Assembly: GCA_963677085.2 (NCBI GenBank)
Contig: CAXXFH010000002.1
Coordinates: 318,252 to 382,251, forward strand
Origin: G963677085 sp963677085
GTDB lineage: Bacteria; Planctomycetota; Planctomycetia; Pirellulales; Thermoguttaceae
Length of the DNA: 64,000 nucleotides
Reading direction: 5' to 3'
Under the pieces are notes generated by a model that made no database searches, was not told the origin of the DNA, and was given only the letters and a program-made list of their open reading frames with translations. The position numbers were made by a program, and so were the translations under genes. This document shows, piece after piece, positions 35,337 to 44,133 of this stretch. The stretch's first letter is position 1. Every line of letters starts with the position of its first letter.

Positions 35337-36762
35337 GCTGCTTCCCCTCGAACTGGCTGTTCCACACGCCCAAACGCAGTGGCTTGAAGAACCAGCCCTC
35401 TTGTTCGCGGGCGGCAAGACGCACGTCGATCCGAGAACAGGAATCCCGCTATACGGACCACGGTCGTTTGGAACGCCCAGGCACAAACCGGATGTCCACG
35501 CTGGTTTCATCGGGACTGCAAATGCCGTTGATAACGCCCGCACATTCCTCGATCTGTGCAGCCGAGGAATCGACGGGGATGACAATCACGCTCCATTTCC
35601 GGGATGCACTCCCGAGACTGGCTTTCGATACAATTTGCTGATGCCAGATGGCCTTGTCGAAACGATCTCACGTCAGGAAGAGCGGGAAATCCTTGAAACG
35701 AAACGGCGGCGAGATCGATTTGAGAGTTTCCTCCTCTTGCTGAATCGGAAGCTGGATGTGCTGACCCAGCGAGATCATCCTCTCGACTACATTGTCCTGG
35801 TTCTTACGGAGGAACTATACCGGAAGTGTCGGGTTGTGGACTACACGGAGAGGGGGAAAGGGAAGGTCCATCGGGACTTGCGACGAGCATTCAAGTCGAT
35901 GGCGATGCAATTCCAGAAGCCGACGCAGATCCTGCTGGAACCGACAACAGGACTTGTGGATACAGCCCGCAAGCTCGACCACCGAGCCAAGGTTGCCTGG
36001 AATCTCTTCACGGGAATGTACTTCAAGGTGGATGGATTGCCGTGGGGCCCGACTGCCTTGCCTGGAGGAAGTTGCTTCGTCGGCATCAGTTTCTACCGAC
36101 CGCTCGGTGACTCGTCTGATCTTCGCACGAGCGTGGTGCAAGCGTTTGATGAAAACGGCGAGGGTCTTGTGCTGCGGGGTCACAAGTTCACTTGGAATGA
36201 CGATCAGGAGCGGAGATCGCCGCACCTCTCTGCCGCTCTTGCGGGTCAACTGATTGATATGGTACTTGAACGCTATCGACTCGAAAACAAGGGCAATCTT
36301 CCACGCAGGATCGTGCTGCACAAGACATCACGTTTCGAGCCAGAAGAGCAGGCAGGTTTCGAGGATGTCTTAACCGAGGTCAACATCCCCTACGACCTCG
36401 TGTCGCTCTGCCCGACAAGTGAAGTGCGTCTGCTTCGGATGGGGCAGTATCCGCCTCTTCGTGGCACCGTCTTCTCCGTGGGCGACGTTTCCTTCTGTTA
36501 CACCAGCGGCTACTTGCACTCCCAGGGTGGCTATCCCCACGGACACGTTCCCTCACCCATCCAGGTCGCGGATCACGTTGGAGACACGTCGAGGGTCCAA
36601 CTTCTTCAAGAGGTGTTGACGCTTACGAAGATGAACTGGAACTCCGCCAACATGTTTGGCCTGATGCCGATTACTCTCCGCTTCTCCCGCTTGGTCGGAG
36701 ATATCCTCCGAGAGGTTCCGGAGGGGAGAACGCCGCAGCCGAAATACAAGTATTACATGTAG
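35305..36762 (+). CDS. short prokaryotic Argonaute (MID-PIWI), catalytically inactive
   Basis: 485 residues from an ATG after a run of GAGGAGGAGG. The MID domain shows HRDLRRAFKSMAMQFQKPTQIL, the guide-binding strand-helix of short Argonautes. The PIWI domain shows SCFVGISFYRP (the first catalytic Asp replaced by Ser), PRRIVLHKTSRFEPEE, and the terminal block QGGYPHGHVPSPIQVAD ... MNWNSANMFGLMPITLRFSR ending in KYKYYM. No PAZ or N domain is present. Because the catalytic tetrad is lost, it should act as a guide-loaded sensor that activates the HNH partner encoded just upstream. Confidence 0.9.
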   Translation: MTTSVTPIPCKLLPLELAVPHAQTQWLEEPALLFAGGKTHVDPRTGIPLYGPRSFGTPRHKPDVHAGFIGTANAVDNARTFLDLCSRGIDGDDNHAPFPGCTPETGFRYNLLMPDGLVETISRQEEREILETKRRRDRFESFLLLLNRKLDVLTQRDHPLDYIVLVLTEELYRKCRVVDYTERGKGKVHRDLRRAFKSMAMQFQKPTQILLEPTTGLVDTARKLDHRAKVAWNLFTGMYFKVDGLPWGPTALPGGSCFVGISFYRPLGDSSDLRTSVVQAFDENGEGLVLRGHKFTWNDDQERRSPHLSAALAGQLIDMVLERYRLENKGNLPRRIVLHKTSRFEPEEQAGFEDVLTEVNIPYDLVSLCPTSEVRLLRMGQYPPLRGTVFSVGDVSFCYTSGYLHSQGGYPHGHVPSPIQVADHVGDTSRVQLLQEVLTLTKMNWNSANMFGLMPITLRFSRLVGDILREVPEGRTPQPKYKYYM

Positions 36763-36770
36763 GCGACACC

Positions 36771-37682
36771 ATGGCAAAGTTGTACTCCAAACGGCACGCA
36801 CCACCACCCGACCAGTATAGGTACGATCTTCCCGAGGAAGTCCGATGGCGACTTCTGCACACCATGGAGCAGTTGCGAGACGATGTTGGCGGCTCGTTTG
36901 ACGTGGACAGAATGCTCCACGAAGTCGGAGAGCGCATCCTCCGGGAGTATGGTGGGCTTCGGAGATCGGGTTACATCGCCGCTCGAAGCAGCGATCATCC
37001 GGTTGTTGAACACTTCATGTCATCCGATGACGAGATGGCACTCGATTTCATCGAGACTTGCTTTCAGGTCTGGGGAAACTGCGGTCGCCAGAAGGGCGTG
37101 GAGGCACTCAATGAGATACTCCAAGATGCTGGGCTCGGCTACGAACTGACGCCGTTTGTCGAGATCAACACTGGCAAGCCCGGAAAGCTCTTTGGAAGCT
37201 CCTGCGGAACAGTCATCGAGTACCAATACCCGAAGTTCGTCCGGAAAGACGAACAGTTCACGCACGAGACGATTATCAAGCCGTGCCTGGAGCTTCTCAG
37301 TGACCCGAGATTTCGGACAGCGAATACCGAGATGCTCAAGGCACACGACGAACACCGGAAGGGCGATTACGCCGACGCCATTACGTCTTGCGGGTCTGCC
37401 TTTGAGAGCGTTCTGAAGACGATCTGCGATTGCCACGGATGGCCCTATGATCCCGACAAGGATTCCTGCTCGAAGCTGGTGAGTATCTGCCGAGACAACG
37501 GTTTGTTTCCACCGTTCTATGCACCGATATTCGAGGCTACTGGAACAATCCGCAACAAGTTGGGAGACGCCCATGGGCGTGGCCCTGCCCCAATGTACGC
37601 TGTCGGAAAAGAGCATGTTGATCACATGATCCAAATGACCTCGGCACACATTGGTTTGCTTGCACGGCTTGCCAAAATGTGA
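36771..37682 (+). CDS. Abi_C-domain protein (abortive-infection family)
   Basis: 303 residues, 8 bp after the Argonaute gene. The C-terminal 130 residues match the Abi_C family: ITSCGSAFESVLKTIC, SKLVSICRDNGLFPPF, and the signature RNKLGDAHGRGP. The N-terminal half is helical with LFGSSCGTVIEYQYPKF. Abi_C proteins are found in phage-abortive systems, but their activity is not established. Being co-linear with the HNH and Argonaute genes, it may be a third component or a separate defence gene using the same promoter. Confidence 0.8.
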   Translation: MAKLYSKRHAPPPDQYRYDLPEEVRWRLLHTMEQLRDDVGGSFDVDRMLHEVGERILREYGGLRRSGYIAARSSDHPVVEHFMSSDDEMALDFIETCFQVWGNCGRQKGVEALNEILQDAGLGYELTPFVEINTGKPGKLFGSSCGTVIEYQYPKFVRKDEQFTHETIIKPCLELLSDPRFRTANTEMLKAHDEHRKGDYADAITSCGSAFESVLKTICDCHGWPYDPDKDSCSKLVSICRDNGLFPPFYAPIFEATGTIRNKLGDAHGRGPAPMYAVGKEHVDHMIQMTSAHIGLLARLAKM

Positions 37683-38034
37683 CTGGTGGCGACGAGCCGC
37701 AGAAAGGGGACCGGGGCGTGCAGAAAACGGGGACCGCCTGATTGCTCAGAAGCGCCCCAGCAGCGGTATCCGCGCCTAGAAGCCTGAAGTTGCCACCGCC
37801 TTCGCCACTGCCGGCTGCCCGCTCAGTTGAATCTGAGTCTCGACCGGCCGATCCGTCTTGCCCCATAGCGTCTTGTTGCTTCCGTTTCTCCGCGGAATCA
37901 GACCGCGCCCCCGCCCCGGAGGGAACTCGATTCCTTGGCCATTGACTGCGCAGGACTGATGCCATATCGTGTGCTATATCGTTTGCCTGGTCTTTTCGGG
38001 GGACGAGAAAGCCATCAATGCCGAGAAGGAAGAC
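37683..38034 (+). other. non-coding spacer with repeat-like sequence
   Basis: About 350 bp without a convincing gene. Near its start is a pair of similar phrases (CAGAAAGGGGACCGG and CAGAAAACGGGGACCGC) that resemble debris left by mobile elements. Downstream is TTGACT (37942-37947), a 17-base spacer and TATCGT (37965-37970), a plausible promoter for the following XRE gene. The change in style marks the boundary between the Argonaute cassette and the transporter cassette. Confidence 0.45.
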
Positions 38035-38253
38035 ATGGCCAAGAGGAATGAAGAGCAATTGGCGAAGATAATCAAGGACCTGCGGGCCAAGATGGGCCTG
38101 ACACAGGAGCAGTTTGCAGCCAAGGTCGGCGTGACGTTCTCGACGGTGAACCGATGGGAGAACGACCGCGGCAAACCCTCGCCGCTCGCCATGCGGCGTA
38201 TTGAGGAGTTGAGAGTGGAAATCAATTCCAGAGAACACAAACGTAGCCGATGA
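38035..38253 (+). CDS. small XRE-family regulator
   Basis: 72 residues from ATG after AAGGAAGAC. The HTH is LTQEQFAAKVGVTFSTVNRWEND, followed by KPSPLAMRRIEEL, the typical plasmid/phage-type one-domain XRE. A longer reading from 37969 is possible but starts without a ribosome site. It is only 16 bp from the binding-protein gene and is likely its regulator. Confidence 0.85.
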   Translation: MAKRNEEQLAKIIKDLRAKMGLTQEQFAAKVGVTFSTVNRWENDRGKPSPLAMRRIEELRVEINSREHKRSR

Positions 38254-38269
38254 CGAAGGAGAAAATGCG

Positions 38270-39409
38270 ATGACCACAAGAGTCAAAGTCATTTCACTAT
38301 TCGGCATCACTGCCGCCATTGTTGCCGCCGTGATTCTATCCGTTATGCTTTGGCAGGAGAAGGAGCCAGACACTTTCAGGATAGGTGCCATTCTGTCACT
38401 AACAGGTCGTGGTGCGAAATATGGCAAGGCTGCGCATAATGGAATAGAACTCGCAGTCGCAGAGATCAACAGTAACGGCGGCATACAGGGACTGCCCGTC
38501 GCGCTTGTCGTAGAAGACTCTGCGTCCGAATCCAGAAATGCAATATCTGCCTACAAGAAGATGCTGGATGTTGACGGCGTTCGTGCAGTCGTAGGACCAA
38601 TGCTGAGCGATGAAGTACTTGCCGTTGCTCCCGCAGCTAATCGCAGAAAAGTGCTAATAATTGCTCCGGCAGCCGGCACGGACAAGATTTCTGAAGCAGG
38701 ACCTTATGTATTTAGAAATCGCGAAAGTGCTATGCTTCAGTCGGCGGAAATCGCACAACTCCTGTTGCGGGAACCTCTGCCTCAACGGATTGCCATTCTG
38801 TACTCAACAACCGCTAACGCTGTGTCTTACAAAGACGCCTTCGTGCATGCGCTAGGCGATGAAAGAGAGAGGGTTGTACTCGATGAATCGTTCGCGGAGG
38901 GGCAGCAGGATTTCCGTACAGTGATCGCGAAATTGAAGAGCGTCTCGGCTTCGCATGTTTTTGTTCCAGGACTGGCTCCCGAAATCGCACGAATTCTCTT
39001 GCAGGCCGAGGAGGCCGGGTTTCGAGCGCGATGGTACGCCACGGCCGGGGCATTTGATCAGGAGTTGCTGAAGATTGCCGGTCCCGCTGCTGAAGGCCTT
39101 ATCTTCGGTGTGCCTTCTCTGAATACGTCAGACCCAACATCAGCGGCATCCCGATTGAACAAGCGTCTTCTGGAAACTTACAAGACGGAAGTGGATATGT
39201 GCTCCGCAAACGCCTACGACGCAGTCCTGATGCTAGCGATGGCCGCAGATAAGGCAAAGGCAAGCGGCCGTTCGCTTCGTGATGAACTGGAATCCATCAA
39301 AGACTTCCCAGGCGCGGGCGGCACGACAACCTTTATCAATCCGGGTACGGTCATAAAGCCCATCACACTCATGACCGTACGGGATAGTGAGTTCGCTACG
39401 CTGAATTAA
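38270..39409 (+). CDS. periplasmic substrate-binding protein, LivJ/Peripla_BP_6 type
   Basis: 379 residues after GAAGGAGAAAATGCG. An N-terminal membrane segment (ISLFGITAAIVAAVILSVML) without a lipobox or clear cleavage site is followed by the type I binding fold: RIGAILSLTGRGAKYGKAA, ELAVAEINSNGGIQG, VRAVVGPMLSDEV, and TFINPGTVIKPI. This is the receptor of the ABC transporter encoded 4 kb downstream. The anchor suggests it stays membrane-tethered. The ligand is not predictable; branched-chain amino acid/amide is the family norm. Confidence 0.88.
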   Translation: MTTRVKVISLFGITAAIVAAVILSVMLWQEKEPDTFRIGAILSLTGRGAKYGKAAHNGIELAVAEINSNGGIQGLPVALVVEDSASESRNAISAYKKMLDVDGVRAVVGPMLSDEVLAVAPAANRRKVLIIAPAAGTDKISEAGPYVFRNRESAMLQSAEIAQLLLREPLPQRIAILYSTTANAVSYKDAFVHALGDERERVVLDESFAEGQQDFRTVIAKLKSVSASHVFVPGLAPEIARILLQAEEAGFRARWYATAGAFDQELLKIAGPAAEGLIFGVPSLNTSDPTSAASRLNKRLLETYKTEVDMCSANAYDAVLMLAMAADKAKASGRSLRDELESIKDFPGAGGTTTFINPGTVIKPITLMTVRDSEFATLN

Positions 39410-39439
39410 CGCAACTAATCATGAGCGAAAGCGGTCGAC

Positions 39440-41764
39440 ATGCCATCACACACAACGCCTGACAATAAGTCGCGATTGGCCAAGCTGCAAGGCAGGTGTA
39501 TGCACTGGCTCTTAGAACTCATCAGGAACGAAGACCTATCTGTCTCCGCTTTGACCAAGCCCACAACAGAGCGCGCAACGGCACTTGAAGCAATCCAGAG
39601 ATTCCTGACGGTAGCAGCCGCAGATCTGCTCTACAGCGGCAAGCAGTATTCGATCTTGAGTATCGCAAGAACTCATCACGAGCATTTCAAAGTCGGGCTA
39701 GGAGTGATCAGTCTGTTTGATTACTCAACGTACTGGAGCCCCAACAAGGGCTCTCTGACGTACTTCCTCCATGTCGGCGATCCAGAACAATGGGAGGCGC
39801 ATTTTGAAACGATATACCCAGCCAACTCGCGCCTGGATGGCTATGCCACATGGTCTGAGGCAGAAGAGAAACTGTTCAACGGAATCCCTCTGCCTAAGGA
39901 CCGAGTGTATCGGGACAAGAACCTCACAGGGCTACTCATTTCCGAGAGTTGGCGACAGGAGATCCTGAAGGACGCGTCCCCAGCTATCATTGCACATTCT
40001 CCATCGGAAAGAGGTGTTGGTGTTGACCCACCCGAACACTTGAGATGGATAATAACACGCGAGCAGGAGGATTTTCCACAGGTGTTTGGCATGATATCGC
40101 GAGACAACCATGCCTTGGGTTTTCTGCAGTTGTGCCTGACACTACCCGATGAAGATGCTTATTGTTTTGACACGCATAAGATGCAGGTCGACAAGCTCAG
40201 CATCTTCGATAACACGTTGCCTTGGAACGAAGACCTTCGAGATGCCATAATGGCCGTCTGTTCGCTATTTCTATCACAAGTGGTAGCGCTTGTGCATGAA
40301 ATTGTCAGACACGAGAAGTACTCAGAACACAGAGAACGTTTCTTTCCGAACGGCTTTCTGAAGGCGGTCACACTCGGGAAGAATGACCCCACTGCGGATA
40401 CATACGATGGTAGTCCGTGGAAGGATGACATTCTCGAAATCAAGGAATGCCTGTCGAACAGCCATTCTGAACCGGCAGAACTAGCCCTGGGGGTCATTAG
40501 TCACTTGTGGAACGGTGAGCCTGAACTGAGGTCGCTTAATCTGAGTCATCGCATGCAAGCAGAAGATACCTTATTCTTTCTGCGCAAATATCGAGAGCAC
40601 TTCGTCCATACCTTAAAGGTGTTCTTGATCGGGCAACGCATTATCCGAGAGCTATATTGCAATGATGCGTTCGATGAGCAGAAGAAGAGTCTCACAGGGC
40701 ACTGCACCTCCCGACTCGAATTTGAAAAACTGTGGATGATCGCATCCACTATTCATGATTGGGCCTTTCCGATTGAGGAACTGGCTGAATTGCAGGAAGA
40801 CTATTGGAAAAAGTTTCTATTAGGAGACATGATTGCGTCTGAGCCGCAAGAGGCCATTACGGAGATGCTTAAGAATCACGCCAGCCAAGTATTCGTGCAA
40901 TATGCAATCTGCGATGAAAAGATGTCTGAGTATCTACAATTACTTCATGCTGATACGTGGACACGCCCCCGCCCCGAAAACGCCAAACTGCTGTGCGATC
41001 TCCACAATGAATACCAAACGAAACGACAAGAACTGTCGTACTCTGAGTCTTTACGATATTTGATACCGAAACGTGACCATGGTGTAGCAGCAGCTCTCTG
41101 GTATTTGAACCGAGTTCTTCCGTGCAAAACTGGTGACTGTGAACGGAAGAACAAGAGGCCATGTCGCCATGCGGCAAGTCATAACCTTCAGTGCATAAAC
41201 TTCGCCGCAAACGGCGATAGCATTCAAGGCCACCTGAGCATCGCACATGCGGTGTTTTTTCACAACATGGTTCTGAAGGTGGGCAAGAATCCCGGCGAAA
41301 GCATGAAAGCCAGCTTCACGTTTGACAAGTGGCCTTTGACATATCTGATGATCCTGTCAGATGTGCTACAGGATGATGGACGTCCACAATCCGATGGTTC
41401 AGAACATCGTCCAGTAGGCTTCCTTGGAAAGGTTGAGGAGACAGAGGGGGAGTTGGTCATTGGAATCACATACAGATGGCCAACCTCGCCGGGGCACAAC
41501 GGTTCAACTCCCGGCTTCCTCGACGCAACTTGTCAAGAGTACGCCCTGCGGCACGAGACGGAAAGGCCTGAATGCTTCAAGAAGGGCGCAACTGGGAGAC
41601 GATGCCTGCTATGCACGACTGCTTCAAACGGCAGTGACTTTGGTGCATGTGTGCAGTTTCAGAGGATTCACGCTCATTTTGAGGTCATGAAGGAAAGGCT
41701 TATTGGACTACGAATAAAGTTCGACTTGGCACCCGAGGAATTGGGATCGCCCATATTGCAGTGA
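39440..41764 (+). CDS. HD-domain phosphohydrolase-like protein (774 aa)
   Basis: Not a protein I recognise as a whole. The N-terminal 300 residues contain alpha/beta segments (HFKVGLGVISLF, GFLQLCLTLP) that may be GAF-like. The C-terminal half looks like an HD fold: IASTIHDWAFPIEEL (HD near residue 437), RDHGVAAALWYLNRV (about 545), AHAVFFHN (about 602) and PLTYLMILSDVLQDDGRP (about 640, the final metal Asp). Such proteins cleave nucleotides or alarmones. A Cys-rich stretch (CKTGDCERKNKRPC) sits inside. It lies between the binding protein and the radical SAM gene, all in one direction. Confidence 0.65.
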   Translation: MPSHTTPDNKSRLAKLQGRCMHWLLELIRNEDLSVSALTKPTTERATALEAIQRFLTVAAADLLYSGKQYSILSIARTHHEHFKVGLGVISLFDYSTYWSPNKGSLTYFLHVGDPEQWEAHFETIYPANSRLDGYATWSEAEEKLFNGIPLPKDRVYRDKNLTGLLISESWRQEILKDASPAIIAHSPSERGVGVDPPEHLRWIITREQEDFPQVFGMISRDNHALGFLQLCLTLPDEDAYCFDTHKMQVDKLSIFDNTLPWNEDLRDAIMAVCSLFLSQVVALVHEIVRHEKYSEHRERFFPNGFLKAVTLGKNDPTADTYDGSPWKDDILEIKECLSNSHSEPAELALGVISHLWNGEPELRSLNLSHRMQAEDTLFFLRKYREHFVHTLKVFLIGQRIIRELYCNDAFDEQKKSLTGHCTSRLEFEKLWMIASTIHDWAFPIEELAELQEDYWKKFLLGDMIASEPQEAITEMLKNHASQVFVQYAICDEKMSEYLQLLHADTWTRPRPENAKLLCDLHNEYQTKRQELSYSESLRYLIPKRDHGVAAALWYLNRVLPCKTGDCERKNKRPCRHAASHNLQCINFAANGDSIQGHLSIAHAVFFHNMVLKVGKNPGESMKASFTFDKWPLTYLMILSDVLQDDGRPQSDGSEHRPVGFLGKVEETEGELVIGITYRWPTSPGHNGSTPGFLDATCQEYALRHETERPECFKKGATGRRCLLCTTASNGSDFGACVQFQRIHAHFEVMKERLIGLRIKFDLAPEELGSPILQ

Positions 41765-41775
41765 AGGATGCATCA

Positions 41776-43233
41776 ATGTCAATTAAGATAGCTCTGCTGG
41801 AACCGAGCAGCGGCATTCGTGGCTGTCACACGTATGCGGGCCACAACGAATTTGAGCCTATCGGGCTTGAGTACATTGCCGCGTCGCTCATAAAGGCAGG
41901 ATATCGCGTTCGGGTGTTCAGGCAGGGATCACTTTCCACAAAAGACATCATGGATGCGATTGTTGACTACGCGCCGTCAATTCTCGGGCTCTCGGTAATG
42001 ACACATGCGGCAAACTCTGCCTTAGCGATCGCGGCTGAAGCGAAAACGCGGATTCCCGGACTTCGTGTGGTCGCTGGCGGATATCATCCATCAGGGGATC
42101 CAGACTTCGTTCTAAATACGTCGATCGACTTTTCGGTTATCGGCGAGGGGGAAACAACATTCCTGGAGCTAATCAAGTGCCTGGAAGAAGGTACCAGCCC
42201 ATCTGACGTAAGGGGTATCTGTTACCAGAGAGGCGGTCAGGCAGTAAAAACCAAACCGACATTGAGAACAACGGACCTGGATTCGCTTCCAAGACCATTG
42301 CGATCGGAAGATTCACTTTCTCCGGCGCGAATGTATGGACTTATGCTGCCACCAACAAGCAAACAACATAACATCGCCATACTCATGAGCAGTCGCGGCT
42401 GCCCTAATAGCTGTTCCTTTTGCTGCAGCACGTCGGTCTGGGGCCGTAAGGTCGTATTCCGGCGGCCGGAAAGCGTCGCAGAGGAGTTGCGGCAAATAAT
42501 CGCCGACTTTAATACGAATGCATTCTTTCTTTCGGACTTAACCTTTAATTGCAGCAAGAAGCATGTACTTGCATTATGTAAGGAACTCAAGAAACTCGGA
42601 GACGTTCCGCCATGGTATGCGATGTGTACTATTTCGGATCTCACGGAAGACACGATTGAGGCGATGCGCGGAGCTGGATGCCGGAAAATTGGCTTTGGTG
42701 TCGAATCACTTTCAGGCACCACTCTCGAACGGATACGTAAGAAGACCTCAGCAATCCGGGATCACACAAATCATGTCCTCGAAGCTTGTGATCGCAATGG
42801 AATTCTGACCAAAGCATATCTGATGGTCGGCTATCCGTGGGAGACCACCGATTCGCTCGCTGAATTCAGCGAGAACCTGCTTGAACTAGCTGCAGATGAG
42901 ATCCGGATATCGTATTTCACGCCGTTTCCAGGCTGCACTGCTTTCGATGAGTGTCGGGATAATCTCGTCACACACGATTGGAGCAAGTACAATGCGGTTC
43001 GCGACATAGTTCTGCGCAACACCAATGGCGTAACAAACGAGATGTTGCAGGACATCAGAGTGTCGTCATTCCGCCGATTCTATAACAATTCCGCATATCA
43101 TGATCGCGTTGAACACAAAGTCAGATGCCATCTGGAGTTAAAGGAGCCTTTTGAAGAATTCTTTGCCTTCCTTGCAGCGGGAGATGTCCTCACGCACAAG
43201 CAGACGTGGACGGAGACGCTTGCTCGAAGCTGA
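41776..43233 (+). CDS. B12-binding radical SAM protein
   Basis: 485 residues from the ATG after GTGAAGGATG; a GTG 15 bases upstream is an alternative. The N-terminal cobalamin-binding-like domain is seen as PIGLEYIAASLIKAGYRV, ILGLSVMTHAAN and VVAGGYHPSGDPDF. The radical SAM cluster motif is SRGCPNSCSFCCST (CxxxCxxC), followed by a TIM-barrel with VGYPWETTDSLAEF. Family members do methylations or rearrangements of unusual substrates (BchE type). Its presence next to a transporter and an HD protein is unusual and suggests it modifies the transported compound or a signalling molecule. Confidence 0.88.
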   Translation: MSIKIALLEPSSGIRGCHTYAGHNEFEPIGLEYIAASLIKAGYRVRVFRQGSLSTKDIMDAIVDYAPSILGLSVMTHAANSALAIAAEAKTRIPGLRVVAGGYHPSGDPDFVLNTSIDFSVIGEGETTFLELIKCLEEGTSPSDVRGICYQRGGQAVKTKPTLRTTDLDSLPRPLRSEDSLSPARMYGLMLPPTSKQHNIAILMSSRGCPNSCSFCCSTSVWGRKVVFRRPESVAEELRQIIADFNTNAFFLSDLTFNCSKKHVLALCKELKKLGDVPPWYAMCTISDLTEDTIEAMRGAGCRKIGFGVESLSGTTLERIRKKTSAIRDHTNHVLEACDRNGILTKAYLMVGYPWETTDSLAEFSENLLELAADEIRISYFTPFPGCTAFDECRDNLVTHDWSKYNAVRDIVLRNTNGVTNEMLQDIRVSSFRRFYNNSAYHDRVEHKVRCHLELKEPFEEFFAFLAAGDVLTHKQTWTETLARS

Positions 43234-43242
43234 AGGTGCCAC

Positions 43243-44121
43243 ATGTGTATATCTCTCATTATTAACATCATTGGCACCGCGAGCACAATCACACTGATCG
43301 GGGTAAGCTTTGCGCTGGTCTTTCGCGTTGCTAAGTTCTTCCACTTCGCTCATGGCGCGATCTTCACGCTTGGAGCCTACGCCACGTTCCTGGCGGTCAA
43401 CTGTCTTGGACTACCTCTCTGGGCATCGATTTCAGTCGGCGTCGCTGCCGCAGCAGTGATTGGCTGCTCCTTGGACGTTGCTGTCTTCATGCCTCTTCGC
43501 CGACAAGGAAGCTCACCACTCGTCCTTCTCCTTGCTTCATTGGGCCTGTATGTGATCCTTCAAAACCTGATTTCCATGGTGTTCGGCGATAGCATCCAGA
43601 CGATTCGCACGGGCACGGTCGAGGAGGGAATTGCTGTCTTCGGGGCAAGGGTAACGAGCATCCAGATAGCTACGGTCGTCGTCACCGCCCTCCTAGTCGT
43701 CGCGACATGGACGTTTCTGAAAGTCACAAGGATGGGCAGGTTCATTCGGGCAGTCTCCAACGATCCGCAACTTGCAAGAGTGTGCGGAATTGAAAGCGAT
43801 CGAGTCGTATTGACGACATTTGCCATCGGCTCTGCATTGGCCGGGATCGCCGGAATCCTCGTCGCTCTTGATGTCGACATGACACCGACGATGGGAATGC
43901 ACTTCCTGATGATGGGCGTTGTAGCAGTGATAATCGGTGGGAAGACCAGCATCCCCGGCATTGCGCTCGGGGCTCTGCTACTGGGCATGACGCAGCATAT
44001 TGGAGCGTGGCAACTAGGTTCCCAGTGGCAGGATGCCATCGCGTTCGCCATTCTACTAGCCTTTTTGCTTTTCAGGCCGGAAGGTTTCATGGGGAAGCGA
44101 GTCAGGGAAGCGACGGTGTGA
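43243..44121 (+). CDS. livH: ABC transporter permease, LivH type
   Basis: 292 residues with about eight hydrophobic segments. The family opening FRVAKFFHFAHGAIFTLGAY, the coupling loop QLARVCGIESDRVVLTTF and the GALLLGMTQHIG end are typical of LivH/BraD permeases. It starts 9 bp after the radical SAM gene, behind AAGGTG. Together with LivM it forms the membrane channel for branched-chain amino acids, amides or urea-like compounds. Confidence 0.9.
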   Translation: MCISLIINIIGTASTITLIGVSFALVFRVAKFFHFAHGAIFTLGAYATFLAVNCLGLPLWASISVGVAAAAVIGCSLDVAVFMPLRRQGSSPLVLLLASLGLYVILQNLISMVFGDSIQTIRTGTVEEGIAVFGARVTSIQIATVVVTALLVVATWTFLKVTRMGRFIRAVSNDPQLARVCGIESDRVVLTTFAIGSALAGIAGILVALDVDMTPTMGMHFLMMGVVAVIIGGKTSIPGIALGALLLGMTQHIGAWQLGSQWQDAIAFAILLAFLLFRPEGFMGKRVREATV

Positions 44122-44133
44122 GCCGAGAAAACG

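Noticed and set aside
37683..38034. RAYT/REP element from the AAGGGGACC-type phrases
   Set aside because: Only two imperfect copies, no transposase and no inverted repeat.
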